A stretch of DNA of 64,000 nucleotides from Sphingorhabdus profundilacus (GTDB taxonomy: Bacteria; Pseudomonadota; Alphaproteobacteria; Sphingomonadales; Sphingomonadaceae). The stretch covers positions 248,001-312,000 of the forward strand of contig NZ_SDWJ01000001.1 of the NCBI RefSeq assembly GCF_009769755.1. Reading direction: 5' to 3'. How positions within the stretch are numbered: position 1 is the stretch's first letter; each line of letters opens with the position of its first letter. Shown here one piece after another: positions 36,389 to 44,616 of the stretch. The position numbers and the translations under genes are program-made. Under the pieces are notes generated by a model. The model was not told where the DNA came from. It saw only the letters and a list, made by a program, of their open reading frames with translations, and ran no database searches.

Positions 36389-38782
36389 ATGCGCCAAATT
36401 TATAAACATTCGAATGTCCGCGCTGCAGCATCGATGCTGCTTGCTTCTACGGCATTGGGTTTTGCCATGCCCGCCATCGCGCAGGAAACTCCTGCGGATG
36501 AAGAGGCGTTGCCCGGCGAAATCGTGGTAACCGCGACCAAGCGCGAAGAAAGTCTGCAAAAGGTGCCGTTAAGCATTCAGGCGCTCGGCGAAGAAACGCT
36601 GGACCAGCAGCAAGTTGCAAGCATCGATGATTTTTCGAAGCTTTTGCCAAGCGTGAGTTTCCAGTCGTTCGGCCCCGGACAGTCGCAGATATATTTCCGT
36701 GGCGTATCGAGTGGCGGTGATGGTCTGCATATTGGACCAGCACCTGCAACCGGTCTCTATCTCGACGAAATTCCGGTGACAACCATTGCCGGTTCGGTCG
36801 ACCTTCATGTCTATGACATTGCCCGTATCGAGGCGCTATCAGGTCCGCAGGGAACCTTGTTCGGCGCGAGTTCGCTATCCGGTACGTTGCGCCTGATCAC
36901 CAACAAACCGTCAACGGCCGGCTTTGAAGGTGGCGCCGACGTCCAGATCAACAAATATGGCAAAGGCGAATTCGGCGGCAGTCTGGAAGGATTTCTGAAC
37001 TTCCCGCTGTCCGACAATGCCGCGTTGCGTGTCGTCGGGTTTTACCGGCGCGATGGTGGCTATATCGACAATATTGCCGGCAGCCGGACTTTTACTCTGG
37101 ATGATAGCGACCCTGCGACCAATCTGACTGTCAATAACGCGGCCTTGGTTGAAGATGATTTCAACGATGCCGAAACCTTTGGTGGTCGTGCCGCGCTGAA
37201 GATTGATCTTGATGACAATTGGACGGTGACGCCAACGATCATCTACCAGAATCAGGAGACTTCCGGGCCATTTCTGTTCGATCCCCGCAAAGGGGATTTG
37301 AAAGTCACCGACTTTCAGGAAACCCGTTACAAGGATCGCTGGTTCCAGGCCGCGTTGACGGTTGAAGGCAAGATCGGCAATTGGGATATGGTCTATTCCG
37401 GCGGCTATTTCGAACGCAAGGTCAATAGCGCCGCAGATTATTCCTATTATTCGGTCGCTTATGACACTTATGGTTCATACTACACAAACTTTCCCACCGG
37501 GACGGGCGGGTTTCTTGATCCGTCGCAATTTGTGTTTACCGCAGATAAGTACACAAAGCAGACACATGAGTTGCGGTTTGTTTCGCCCTCGGAAAACCGG
37601 TTTCGTGTAACTGCGGGACTGTTTTTCCAGCGTCAAACCGATGCGATTGCGGCCAATTATGACATTGCTGGGTTGAGCGGTATTCCAACGCCGCCTAACA
37701 GCAATTTGATACCCGTTGGCGCTGCATTCGGTGATACCGTGTTCCTGACCCGGATTGACCGCAAAGATCGCGACCTTGCCGCCTTTGCCGAAGCGACTTA
37801 TGATATCACGGAAGAGGTCAAACTCACTGCCGGTATCCGCGGGTTTGAAGCGAAAAGTTCGCTGTTCGGTTTCTCGGGCTTTAACCGCAACGCGTTACAG
37901 GCCATCTGTTTACCGACGACTGCGACCAACCGTCCGTGCGACAATGTCGACAAAAAATATAAGGAAAGTGGCGAAACGCACAAGGTTAACTTGAGCTGGC
38001 AAGTGACGCCGGAAAAGATGATCTATGCGACTTATTCAACCGGCTTTCGCCCCGGCGGTAACAACCGTCGTCCGGGCATTTTACCTTTCAAATCCGATAC
38101 CCTATCCAATTATGAAATCGGGTGGAAAACAAGCTGGCTGGATCGGAAACTGCGTCTGAACGGTGCGGTCTTTTATGAAGAGTGGAAAGATTTGCAGTTT
38201 GGCCTTGTCCCTGTTGGCAACAATGGCGTGACCAATACCTATAATGCCGGTGATGCCCGCATCTATGGCATTGAAGGCGATTTTGCTTTGTCGCTTGGCA
38301 GCTTTACCTTGTCGGGTTCGGGCACTTATATTGACGCGCAGTTGACAACCGATTTCTGTCAGGTCGATACCACGGGTAATATTGTTTGTGTAACCGGCGT
38401 TGCCCCCGCCGCGCCAAAGGGTACGCGTCTGCCGGTGCAGCCAAAATTCAAGGGCAGTTTGACCGCCCGTTATGAATTCCCGCTGGGCAGCAATGATGCG
38501 TTCCTTCAAGGCTCCATAAACCATCAAGGGGGAACCCGCTCGTTCCTGACCGACGATGATTTCGCCGCTGTAGGCCCCACGAGAGCATTTACGACTTTCG
38601 ATTTTTCCGCAGGTACGAGTTTTGGAGATTGGAGCGTTGAAGCCTTTATCCAGAACGCGTTCGACAAGCGGGGTCAGTTGAGCCTCAACACCGCCTGTTC
38701 CACGACCATTTGCGGCGCATTTTCCAGGGTCTATCCAGTGAAACCGCAGCTATTCGGACTGAAGCTAGGTACAAAATTCTAA
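36389..38782 (+). CDS. TonB-dependent receptor
   Basis: 797 aa. Signal peptide to about residue 32 (ALGFAMPAIAQE), then the plug (EIVVTATKREESLQKVPLSI, TonB box-like VVTATKR), GPQGTLFGASSLSGTLRLITNKPS, and a long barrel ending FGLKLGTKF with terminal Phe. The pattern is that of the large TBDR group in sphingomonads that take up oligosaccharides, aromatic or sulfated ligands. The TPR-sulfotransferase upstream suggests a sulfated or carbohydrate ligand, but this is inference. The 155 bp before the ATG hold no gene. A terminator follows. Confidence 0.92.
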   Translation: MRQIYKHSNVRAAASMLLASTALGFAMPAIAQETPADEEALPGEIVVTATKREESLQKVPLSIQALGEETLDQQQVASIDDFSKLLPSVSFQSFGPGQSQIYFRGVSSGGDGLHIGPAPATGLYLDEIPVTTIAGSVDLHVYDIARIEALSGPQGTLFGASSLSGTLRLITNKPSTAGFEGGADVQINKYGKGEFGGSLEGFLNFPLSDNAALRVVGFYRRDGGYIDNIAGSRTFTLDDSDPATNLTVNNAALVEDDFNDAETFGGRAALKIDLDDNWTVTPTIIYQNQETSGPFLFDPRKGDLKVTDFQETRYKDRWFQAALTVEGKIGNWDMVYSGGYFERKVNSAADYSYYSVAYDTYGSYYTNFPTGTGGFLDPSQFVFTADKYTKQTHELRFVSPSENRFRVTAGLFFQRQTDAIAANYDIAGLSGIPTPPNSNLIPVGAAFGDTVFLTRIDRKDRDLAAFAEATYDITEEVKLTAGIRGFEAKSSLFGFSGFNRNALQAICLPTTATNRPCDNVDKKYKESGETHKVNLSWQVTPEKMIYATYSTGFRPGGNNRRPGILPFKSDTLSNYEIGWKTSWLDRKLRLNGAVFYEEWKDLQFGLVPVGNNGVTNTYNAGDARIYGIEGDFALSLGSFTLSGSGTYIDAQLTTDFCQVDTTGNIVCVTGVAPAAPKGTRLPVQPKFKGSLTARYEFPLGSNDAFLQGSINHQGGTRSFLTDDDFAAVGPTRAFTTFDFSAGTSFGDWSVEAFIQNAFDKRGQLSLNTACSTTICGAFSRVYPVKPQLFGLKLGTKF

Positions 38783-38830
38783 TGAGTTAGTCACGACTGC
38801 GGTTGAAAACCGTGGGTGACAGGGGGAGGA

Positions 38831-38857
38831 GCCGGGTCTTGATCGACCCGGCTTTTT
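38831..38857 (+). terminator. Rho-independent terminator
   Basis: GCCGGGTC / GACCCGGC, an 8-bp perfect stem with a six-base loop, then TTTTT, 48 bp after the TonB receptor stop. Confidence 0.92.
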
Positions 38858-39264
38858 CATTGGTGGTTAGGGTCCGTCTGCCAAGACTCGCCTCTCTCCC
38901 GGAGGCGGGAGAGGGAAATCTCCCGCAAAGACGCCGATGCATAAAGAAGAATGCAAGCAAGGGCGGGCCTTCGCCCAGATACCGTCACCCTGAACTTGTT
39001 TCAGGGTCCATTTCCCAGCCCATTTCCGCCCTGTCGCGACACGCGAAACTGGACGGCACGGTTGCGCTTTCTTCACTCTAACAGGGATTTCCGCACGATA
39101 GACCCTGAAACAAGTTCAGGGTGACGATGCGGTTAAACGAAAACTACAGAATAGCCGCCAGCATGCACGTCACACGCGGCGTCTTCTTCCTTTTTGTCTT
39201 ATTGCTTCTAGCGAATCCAAAACCGCACCGTCCAAGCACCGTCCACTGCTAATAGGTCCTGACC
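38858..39264. repeat. Intergenic repeat region with a 25-bp inverted repeat pair
   Basis: No gene is seen. GTCACCCTGAACTTGTTTCA (38984-39008 with its extension GGGTC) returns in exact inverse at 39101-39125, 92 bp apart. Each arm has its own dyad ACCCTGAA-cttgt-TTCAGGGT. A hairpin CTCTCCC-GGAGGC-GGGAGAG lies near 38894-38913. The motif is a frequent intergenic repeat that I recall from sphingomonads; here it is a REP-type pair. Confidence 0.75.
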
Positions 39265-40869
39265 CTAGCCGAACAAACGACCCAGAAAGCTGCGGTCCGC
39301 CAATATTTCGGCGGCGCAATTATGACCCGGTGCGCCGGTCACGCCGCCGCCCGGATGCGCGCCAGCGCCGCACATATACAGCCCCTTCAATGGCCCGCGA
39401 TACGCGCCATGGCCAAGGACAGGCCGTGCGCTCCACAATTGGTCGAGGCTCATATTGCCGTGCATGATGTCGCCGCCAGCAAGGCCAAATTTGCGTTCGA
39501 GTCCCTTGGGCGACAATATTTGCCGTCCCAGCACCGATGCGCGGAAACCGGGGGCATATTCCTCCACGGTGTCGATAATCAAATCGGCGGCCTTGCCTTC
39601 CTCGGCATCCCAATCCCGTCCATCGGGCAGCTCGGGTGCAAATTGCTGGCAGAATAGCGATGCAACATGCTGACCTGCCGGGGCAAGGCTGTCGTCGATC
39701 GTTGACGGGATCAGCATTTCCACGATCGGCTTTTGCGACCAACCATCGCGCTTTGCGTCGAGGAAGGCGCGATCCATATAGTCCAATGTCGGGGCAATGA
39801 TGATGCCCGACTGGTGATGCTCGCCGGGTTCGGGCAAGCAGGTGAATTTCGGCAGTTCCGACAAGGCGACGTTCATGCGGAACGTGCCGCTGCCTGCCTT
39901 AAAACCTTTGATACGGCGCTTGAACTCCGGTTTCAGATCGGCGTCATCAAACATATGTTCGTACAAGATCTTCGGTCCGACGTTGGAAATGACCCGGTCG
40001 GCCACGACTTCTTCGCCGCTTTCAAGCCGCACGCCCGCAACTTTTTCGCCGTCGACCAGAACGCGCGCAACCGGTGCTTCCAGGCTGATCTCGACGCCGA
40101 GTTCGCGGCACACCTTGGCCATGATCTGCGTGATATTGCCCATCCCGCCGACGCTGTGGCCCCATGCGCCCTTGTTTCCGTTTACCTCGCCAAAGACGTG
40201 ATGCAGCAGGACATAGGCGCTTCCTGGTGTATCGGGGCTGGCATAGTTGCCCACCACAGCGTCGAAGCCGAACGCGGCCTTTACGGCTTCGCTTTCGAAC
40301 CAGCTGTCTAGGAAGCTACGCGCCGATTTCGTAAATAGGTCGAGCACATCGCGCTGCTGGCTGAGCGACAATTTCATCAGGCCGCGTCCCTGGCGGGCGG
40401 CGTCGATAAATGTCTTCAGGCCATCGCCAACATTGGGCGGGGATTTAAGGGCCAGATCGCGCAGGACGTCGGCGACATTTTCCAACATCTCGTAATAATC
40501 GGGAAGAACTTGCGCGTCATGTTTGGAAAAACGGGCGAATTCCGCCTGTGTGCGGTCCAGTCCGCCCCCAAGCTTCAGATAGCCGCCATCTTCTTGTGGC
40601 AGAAAATTGCTGATCGGCCGTTCGATGACGCGATAGCCATGATCGGCCAACCGCATGTCGGATATGACCTTGGGCTGAAGTAAGCTGACGGTATAGCTCG
40701 CCACTGAGTTACGGAAGCCGGGGTGGAATTCCTCGGTTACGGCTGCACCGCCAACGACGTCACGGCGTTCAACAATGCGGACTTTCAGGCCGGCACGGGC
40801 AAGGTAGAATGCACAAACAAGGCCGTTGTGGCCAGCACCGATAATCAGGGCATCATATTTTTTGGTCAT
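39265..40869 (-). CDS. FAD-dependent oxidoreductase (phytoene-dehydrogenase-like/PYROXD2-like)
   Basis: 534 aa. DALIIGAGHNGLVCAFYLARAGLKVRIVERRDVVGGAAVTEEF is the dinucleotide-binding motif with the CrtI-like GGAA extension, and GAGAHPGGGVTGAPGHNCA is the C-terminal FAD contact. It is the CrtI-like branch close to PYROXD2 rather than a carotenoid desaturase, and the real crtI is at 2 kb. It overlaps the Rieske oxygenase stop by four bases, so both work together. Substrate unknown; the kynurenine locus opposite suggests an aromatic amine or amino acid derivative. Confidence 0.83.
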   Translation of the reverse strand: MTKKYDALIIGAGHNGLVCAFYLARAGLKVRIVERRDVVGGAAVTEEFHPGFRNSVASYTVSLLQPKVISDMRLADHGYRVIERPISNFLPQEDGGYLKLGGGLDRTQAEFARFSKHDAQVLPDYYEMLENVADVLRDLALKSPPNVGDGLKTFIDAARQGRGLMKLSLSQQRDVLDLFTKSARSFLDSWFESEAVKAAFGFDAVVGNYASPDTPGSAYVLLHHVFGEVNGNKGAWGHSVGGMGNITQIMAKVCRELGVEISLEAPVARVLVDGEKVAGVRLESGEEVVADRVISNVGPKILYEHMFDDADLKPEFKRRIKGFKAGSGTFRMNVALSELPKFTCLPEPGEHHQSGIIIAPTLDYMDRAFLDAKRDGWSQKPIVEMLIPSTIDDSLAPAGQHVASLFCQQFAPELPDGRDWDAEEGKAADLIIDTVEEYAPGFRASVLGRQILSPKGLERKFGLAGGDIMHGNMSLDQLWSARPVLGHGAYRGPLKGLYMCGAGAHPGGGVTGAPGHNCAAEILADRSFLGRLFG

Positions 40870-42026
40870 GTGTGGCTCCAGCCCGGCGCGGGGCGATGTT
40901 CGAGGCAGGCTTCAGGAATAAGATGGCGCACGCGGCGGCAGAAGCTTTTCAGGCAGACTTCCTTGTCCGACAAAGGGCCCATTGAAAAGCTGCGGCTTTC
41001 CATACCCTGTTGGACGCGGGTAATCAGCTCGGTGTCTTCGGCATTGACCTGCCGGTTGATACGCCAGTTCAGGTACCGCGCCGCGCGCATTTCACGGCGG
41101 TCGTCGTCTAGCACATAGCTGATCTCGCGGATAAGGCAGCTATCAGGGCCGGTCGGTAGCCATTGCATGAAATCGACCTGATCAGGATAAATGTCGAAGG
41201 CGACCGATGGCCAAAGCTTGAAATAGAGCCAGCGCTTCTGATTGGCTTCGGGCAGATAAGGGGCGGGCGGCAATAGGTTTTGATAGGCCCGTTCTGACCA
41301 GTTGGATGATGTCCGATCCACCAGATCGCCCCACATGCGGTCCACATGGGGCTCGGCTTCGACGCCATAGCTTTTGCCGAAAAGACGGGTCAGGCCGGGA
41401 TGCGCGACCGGGATGTGGAGGCCATCGGAATAATTGTCGCCGACATTTTTCCAGTTCACCGCGCGCGGACGCAAGGTAACGCGACCCAAGGCCTTCAATT
41501 CTTCGAATTTATACGGCGAGACCTGATCTTCATATGGGGCCATCATCTCGGCCACCGATGGTCCGCCACTTTCCAACCGGACAAAAATGAAGCCGCGCCA
41601 GATTTCCATATCCACCGAAACCAGCCCGGCCTTGTCTTTATTTAGAGTGGGATAGGATGCGCTGTCCGGAACACCCGTCAGTCGGCCATCAAGATCATAG
41701 GTCCACGCATGATAGGGGCATACGAGCTTCTTTGCACAGCCGCTCGATCCATCGACGAGCCGGGAACCACGGTGACGGCAGACATTGGTAAAGGCGCGCA
41801 ATATTTGATCCGCGCCCCGCACGACGATAATGCTCTCGCCAACATAGTCGAGGCTGTGCCAGTCGCCCGCATTGGGAACGTCGCTGCCATGGCAAACAAC
41901 CTGCCATGCGGGGCGAAAGATGCGCTCAACCTCAAGTTTTGCAAATTCGGGATCGTTGTACGTCCATGCCGGAAGACTCCAGCCTTCCAGTGCGTGCGCG
42001 TGATTTTGAGTGGTTTGAACGGACAT
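40866..42026 (-). CDS. Rieske non-heme iron oxygenase, alpha-type subunit
   Basis: 386 aa. Rieske cluster ligands CRHRG...CPYHAWTYDLDG (CxH and CxxH, about residues 79-105), then the mononuclear iron site NYSDGLHIPVAHPGLTRL (D-x2-H-x4-H, near 205). No beta subunit gene is adjacent, which fits the three-subunit type or homotrimeric oxygenases (carnitine, choline, vanillate, anthranilate-like). The start chosen at 42026 has AAGGGAATC upstream; the frame is open further but into the TetR side. No dedicated reductase or ferredoxin gene is visible, except perhaps the FAD protein. Confidence 0.87.
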   Translation of the reverse strand: MSVQTTQNHAHALEGWSLPAWTYNDPEFAKLEVERIFRPAWQVVCHGSDVPNAGDWHSLDYVGESIIVVRGADQILRAFTNVCRHRGSRLVDGSSGCAKKLVCPYHAWTYDLDGRLTGVPDSASYPTLNKDKAGLVSVDMEIWRGFIFVRLESGGPSVAEMMAPYEDQVSPYKFEELKALGRVTLRPRAVNWKNVGDNYSDGLHIPVAHPGLTRLFGKSYGVEAEPHVDRMWGDLVDRTSSNWSERAYQNLLPPAPYLPEANQKRWLYFKLWPSVAFDIYPDQVDFMQWLPTGPDSCLIREISYVLDDDRREMRAARYLNWRINRQVNAEDTELITRVQQGMESRSFSMGPLSDKEVCLKSFCRRVRHLIPEACLEHRPAPGWSHT

Positions 42027-42036
42027 GTTGATTCCC

Positions 42037-42058
42037 TTGTTATACGAGTGTATAACAA
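42037..42058. promoter_or_regulatory. Perfect 22-bp palindromic operator between Rieske and TetR genes
   Basis: TTGTTATAC-GAGT-GTATAACAA, two 9-base arms with a 4-base spacer, fills the 36-bp gap between the divergent starts at 42026 and 42063. Size and form fit a TetR dimer site, and binding would block both promoters and ribosome access. Confidence 0.85.
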
Positions 42059-42062
42059 CAGC

Positions 42063-42662
42063 ATGAGCGCGCGACAAGTCTTTACCCGCGAGAGCGCCGA
42101 TATCCGCAAGGAAGCGTTGATTGCGGCCTGTGCCCATTGTCTTGCTACCCAGGGAGCTCAGGGCACATCGGTACGCTCCATTTCTGTCGAGGCAGGGGTG
42201 TCGTCCGGTCTTTTGCGTCATTATTTTGATGGCATCGATGCACTTGTGGCGGCGACCTACCGGGCAACGGGCGCGCGGGTTGCCAAAGCCCTGCATGATG
42301 CGGTGGAGGGGGTGCCAGCCGATGATCCGCGTGGCCGGTTACTGGCATTTGTGACTGCGAGTTTTCGGGAGCCGATTGCCGATCCTGAATTGCTCGCGAC
42401 ATGGATTGCCTTTTGGAGCCTGTCGCGAACAGACTCCGTGATCGGTCAAATCCATGGCGAAATATATGCGGATAACCGGCGCGACATGGAGCAGTTGATC
42501 GCTGCCTGCCCCGGGGCGCCGGATGACGCGCGCCTGATGGCGGTGGCCTTAACGGCTTTGGTCGATGGACTCTGGTTGGAACTCAGTCTCGGCAATGCGC
42601 CTTTCAGCGTCGATGAGGCGGAGGTACTTGCGGAAAAGTGGTTGGATAGTTTGCTGGCATAG
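42063..42662 (+). CDS. TetR/BetI-like transcriptional regulator
   Basis: 199 aa. The N-terminal HTH is plain: ALIAACAHCLATQGAQGTSVRSISVEAGVSSGLLRHYFDGID. The C-terminal ligand domain resembles the BetI group (TWIAFWSLSRTDSVI; LVDGLWLELSLG). It sits 5 bp from the palindrome at 42037-42058, so it almost certainly autoregulates and controls the divergent Rieske/FAD operon; kynA, which follows after 27 bp, may be under the same control. The inducer may be a tryptophan-pathway metabolite, which is inference. Confidence 0.88.
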   Translation: MSARQVFTRESADIRKEALIAACAHCLATQGAQGTSVRSISVEAGVSSGLLRHYFDGIDALVAATYRATGARVAKALHDAVEGVPADDPRGRLLAFVTASFREPIADPELLATWIAFWSLSRTDSVIGQIHGEIYADNRRDMEQLIAACPGAPDDARLMAVALTALVDGLWLELSLGNAPFSVDEAEVLAEKWLDSLLA

Positions 42663-42689
42663 TTTCAAATGCAACGTTAATGTTGCGGC

Positions 42690-43484
42690 ATGAGCGATGC
42701 CCCCATGACCTATGCGCGCTATCTTGCGCTCGACGAATTGCTATCCTGCCAGCATCCCCAGTCGGAACTGGATGATGAGATGCTGTTCATCATCATCCAC
42801 CAGACCAAGGAACTCTGGTTAAAGCAGATGATCCGCGAACTGCAACTCGCGCAGTCGCAAATTCGTAGCGATGCGCTTATTCCAGCTTACAAGGCATTGG
42901 CAAGAGTGAGCCGTATTCAAGCAGTTATGACGCTGAGTTGGGACGTTTTGTCGACTATGACGCCGTCCGACTATACCCGCTTCCGGCATGTTTTGGGGCC
43001 AAGCTCCGGTTTCCAGTCTGACCAGTTTCGTACCGTCGAATTCATGCTGGGCCTGAAAGACAGCGCGCATTTGAAGTTTCAGGAGGATCGCCCCGAAGCG
43101 CGCGCGGCGATGATGACGGCGCTGACCGAACCGAGTATCTGGGATGACACCATCATCGCGTTGGCGCGTGCCGGGATCGATGTTCCCTTGGGGCAATTGT
43201 CGCGTGACTGGGCGCAGCCCCATGTGTTTTCGCCCGAAGTCGAAGCCGGATTTCTTCAAGTTTATCGCGATACCGAACGCTATTGGGAATTGTATCAACT
43301 GGCAGAGAAGCTGGTTGATCTGGACGATGCCATGGCGACGTGGCGGCACAAGCATGTGATTACGGTGGAACGTATCATCGGCGGCAAACGCGGCACGGGG
43401 GGAACGGCGGGTGTCAGCTATTTGAGCAGCACCCTGAGCAAGCGGGCCTTTCCCGAATTGTGGTCGTTGCGGACCCAGTTGTGA
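42690..43484 (+). CDS. kynA: Tryptophan 2,3-dioxygenase KynA
   Basis: 264 aa heme dioxygenase opening the indole ring of L-tryptophan to N-formylkynurenine. LDDEMLFIIIHQTKELWLKQM is the distal/active-site helix (conserved His), and WRHKHVITVERIIGGKRGTGGTAGVSYL has the axial heme His and the substrate-binding GTGGT. Length is normal. Its stop overlaps the kynU GTG (GTGA). No arylformamidase (kynB) gene is seen in the window, so deformylation needs an unlinked enzyme. Confidence 0.95.
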   Translation: MSDAPMTYARYLALDELLSCQHPQSELDDEMLFIIIHQTKELWLKQMIRELQLAQSQIRSDALIPAYKALARVSRIQAVMTLSWDVLSTMTPSDYTRFRHVLGPSSGFQSDQFRTVEFMLGLKDSAHLKFQEDRPEARAAMMTALTEPSIWDDTIIALARAGIDVPLGQLSRDWAQPHVFSPEVEAGFLQVYRDTERYWELYQLAEKLVDLDDAMATWRHKHVITVERIIGGKRGTGGTAGVSYLSSTLSKRAFPELWSLRTQL

Positions 43485-44599
43485 GTTTCAAGCATCTCTT
43501 CAGCCGGGCACTGTCCGCCGCGCCCGATCGCCTGCACTTTGCCGCACATAGCCATCATTTGTGGCCGGATGCGAGTCATGATGGACAGATGGCGGCATGG
43601 GCGGATGCGGCCCATCTGGCGGATCATAAATGGAGCGTCATCATGGGCAGTCTCTGGTCGGAGGCACAGGGCCATGTTGCTTCGGAACTGGCCTTGCCTG
43701 ATCCATCGACGATCAGTTTTTCACCAAATACCCATGACTTCCTTGTGCGTATCGTCTCCGCGATGGACCGGCCCACGCTGCGCGTTCTTTCGACCGATGG
43801 CGAATTTCACAGCTTCCGACGGCAAATGGCGCGCTGGGTGGAAAGCGGGAAAATCATCTGGAACCAGGTGCCGCCGGATGCCTTGACCACCGAAGCCGGT
43901 AGGAACGAATATGACCTGATTTTCGCAAGCCATGTGCTTTTCAATTCTGGCCGGATTGTCGATATCGCGCCGTTGGCGGCGCTGGCAAAGCCCGAGGGGC
44001 CGTGGGTCGTCATCGACGGCTATCACGGCTTCATGGCGATTCCTACAGATCTGGCCGATGTTGCCGACCGGATATTCTATCTGTCGGGTGGGTATAAATA
44101 TGCCATGGCGGGCGAGGGGGTTTGCTTCCTGCACGCCCCGCCCGGCTTTGCACCACGGCCTGAGATTACCGGCTGGTACGCCGAATTTGACGACCTGGCC
44201 TTGCCATCAGGCAGCGTCGGATACGCCCCCGATGGACGGCGTTTTTTAGGGAGTACTTTCGATCCGTCGGGCCTTTACCGGTTCTGCGCCGTTCGCACCA
44301 TGTTGGATATAGAGGGGCTGACGACGGAAGTTATTTCCGCTTATGTAACATGTCTGCAACAGCAATTTCTTAGCAATTTGAATGTGTCGCAAATGCAGAT
44401 TCTGAATCCGTTCAAAGATCAGCCCCATGCCCGCTTTGTCGCCATGCGTGGCGCACGCGCTGTGGAAATACATGCCCATCTGGCGCAGCATCAAGTCGTA
44501 ACAGATGTGAGGGGTGACGTGCTCCGATTCGGTTTTGGCATCTATCAGGATGAAAAAGATATTGACCGGTTGCGCGCGATATTGAAGATAATAGCTTGA
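43481..44599 (+). CDS. Kynureninase-like PLP enzyme
   Basis: 372 aa fold-type I PLP enzyme of the class V/kynureninase group. FSPNTHDFLVRIVSAM and RVLSTDGEFHSFRRQMARW are kynureninase-like segments, and the PLP lysine lies in YLSGGYKYAMAGEGVCF. It would cleave kynurenine to anthranilate and alanine. It is shorter than standard KynU, so a variant specificity is possible. Start is the GTG at 43481, coupled to kynA. Confidence 0.83.
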   Translation: MSFKHLFSRALSAAPDRLHFAAHSHHLWPDASHDGQMAAWADAAHLADHKWSVIMGSLWSEAQGHVASELALPDPSTISFSPNTHDFLVRIVSAMDRPTLRVLSTDGEFHSFRRQMARWVESGKIIWNQVPPDALTTEAGRNEYDLIFASHVLFNSGRIVDIAPLAALAKPEGPWVVIDGYHGFMAIPTDLADVADRIFYLSGGYKYAMAGEGVCFLHAPPGFAPRPEITGWYAEFDDLALPSGSVGYAPDGRRFLGSTFDPSGLYRFCAVRTMLDIEGLTTEVISAYVTCLQQQFLSNLNVSQMQILNPFKDQPHARFVAMRGARAVEIHAHLAQHQVVTDVRGDVLRFGFGIYQDEKDIDRLRAILKIIA

Positions 44600-44616
44600 A
44601 AAAGAAGGAAACAGGG

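Noticed and set aside
39265-40869. Second carotenoid desaturase
   Set aside because: The CrtI-like FAD protein has PYROXD2-type features and lies with a Rieske oxygenase, away from the crt operon, so a carotenoid role is not supported.
41709-42062. Upstream extension of the TetR regulator
   Set aside because: It runs antisense into the Rieske gene and past the operator; TetR similarity begins at 42063.
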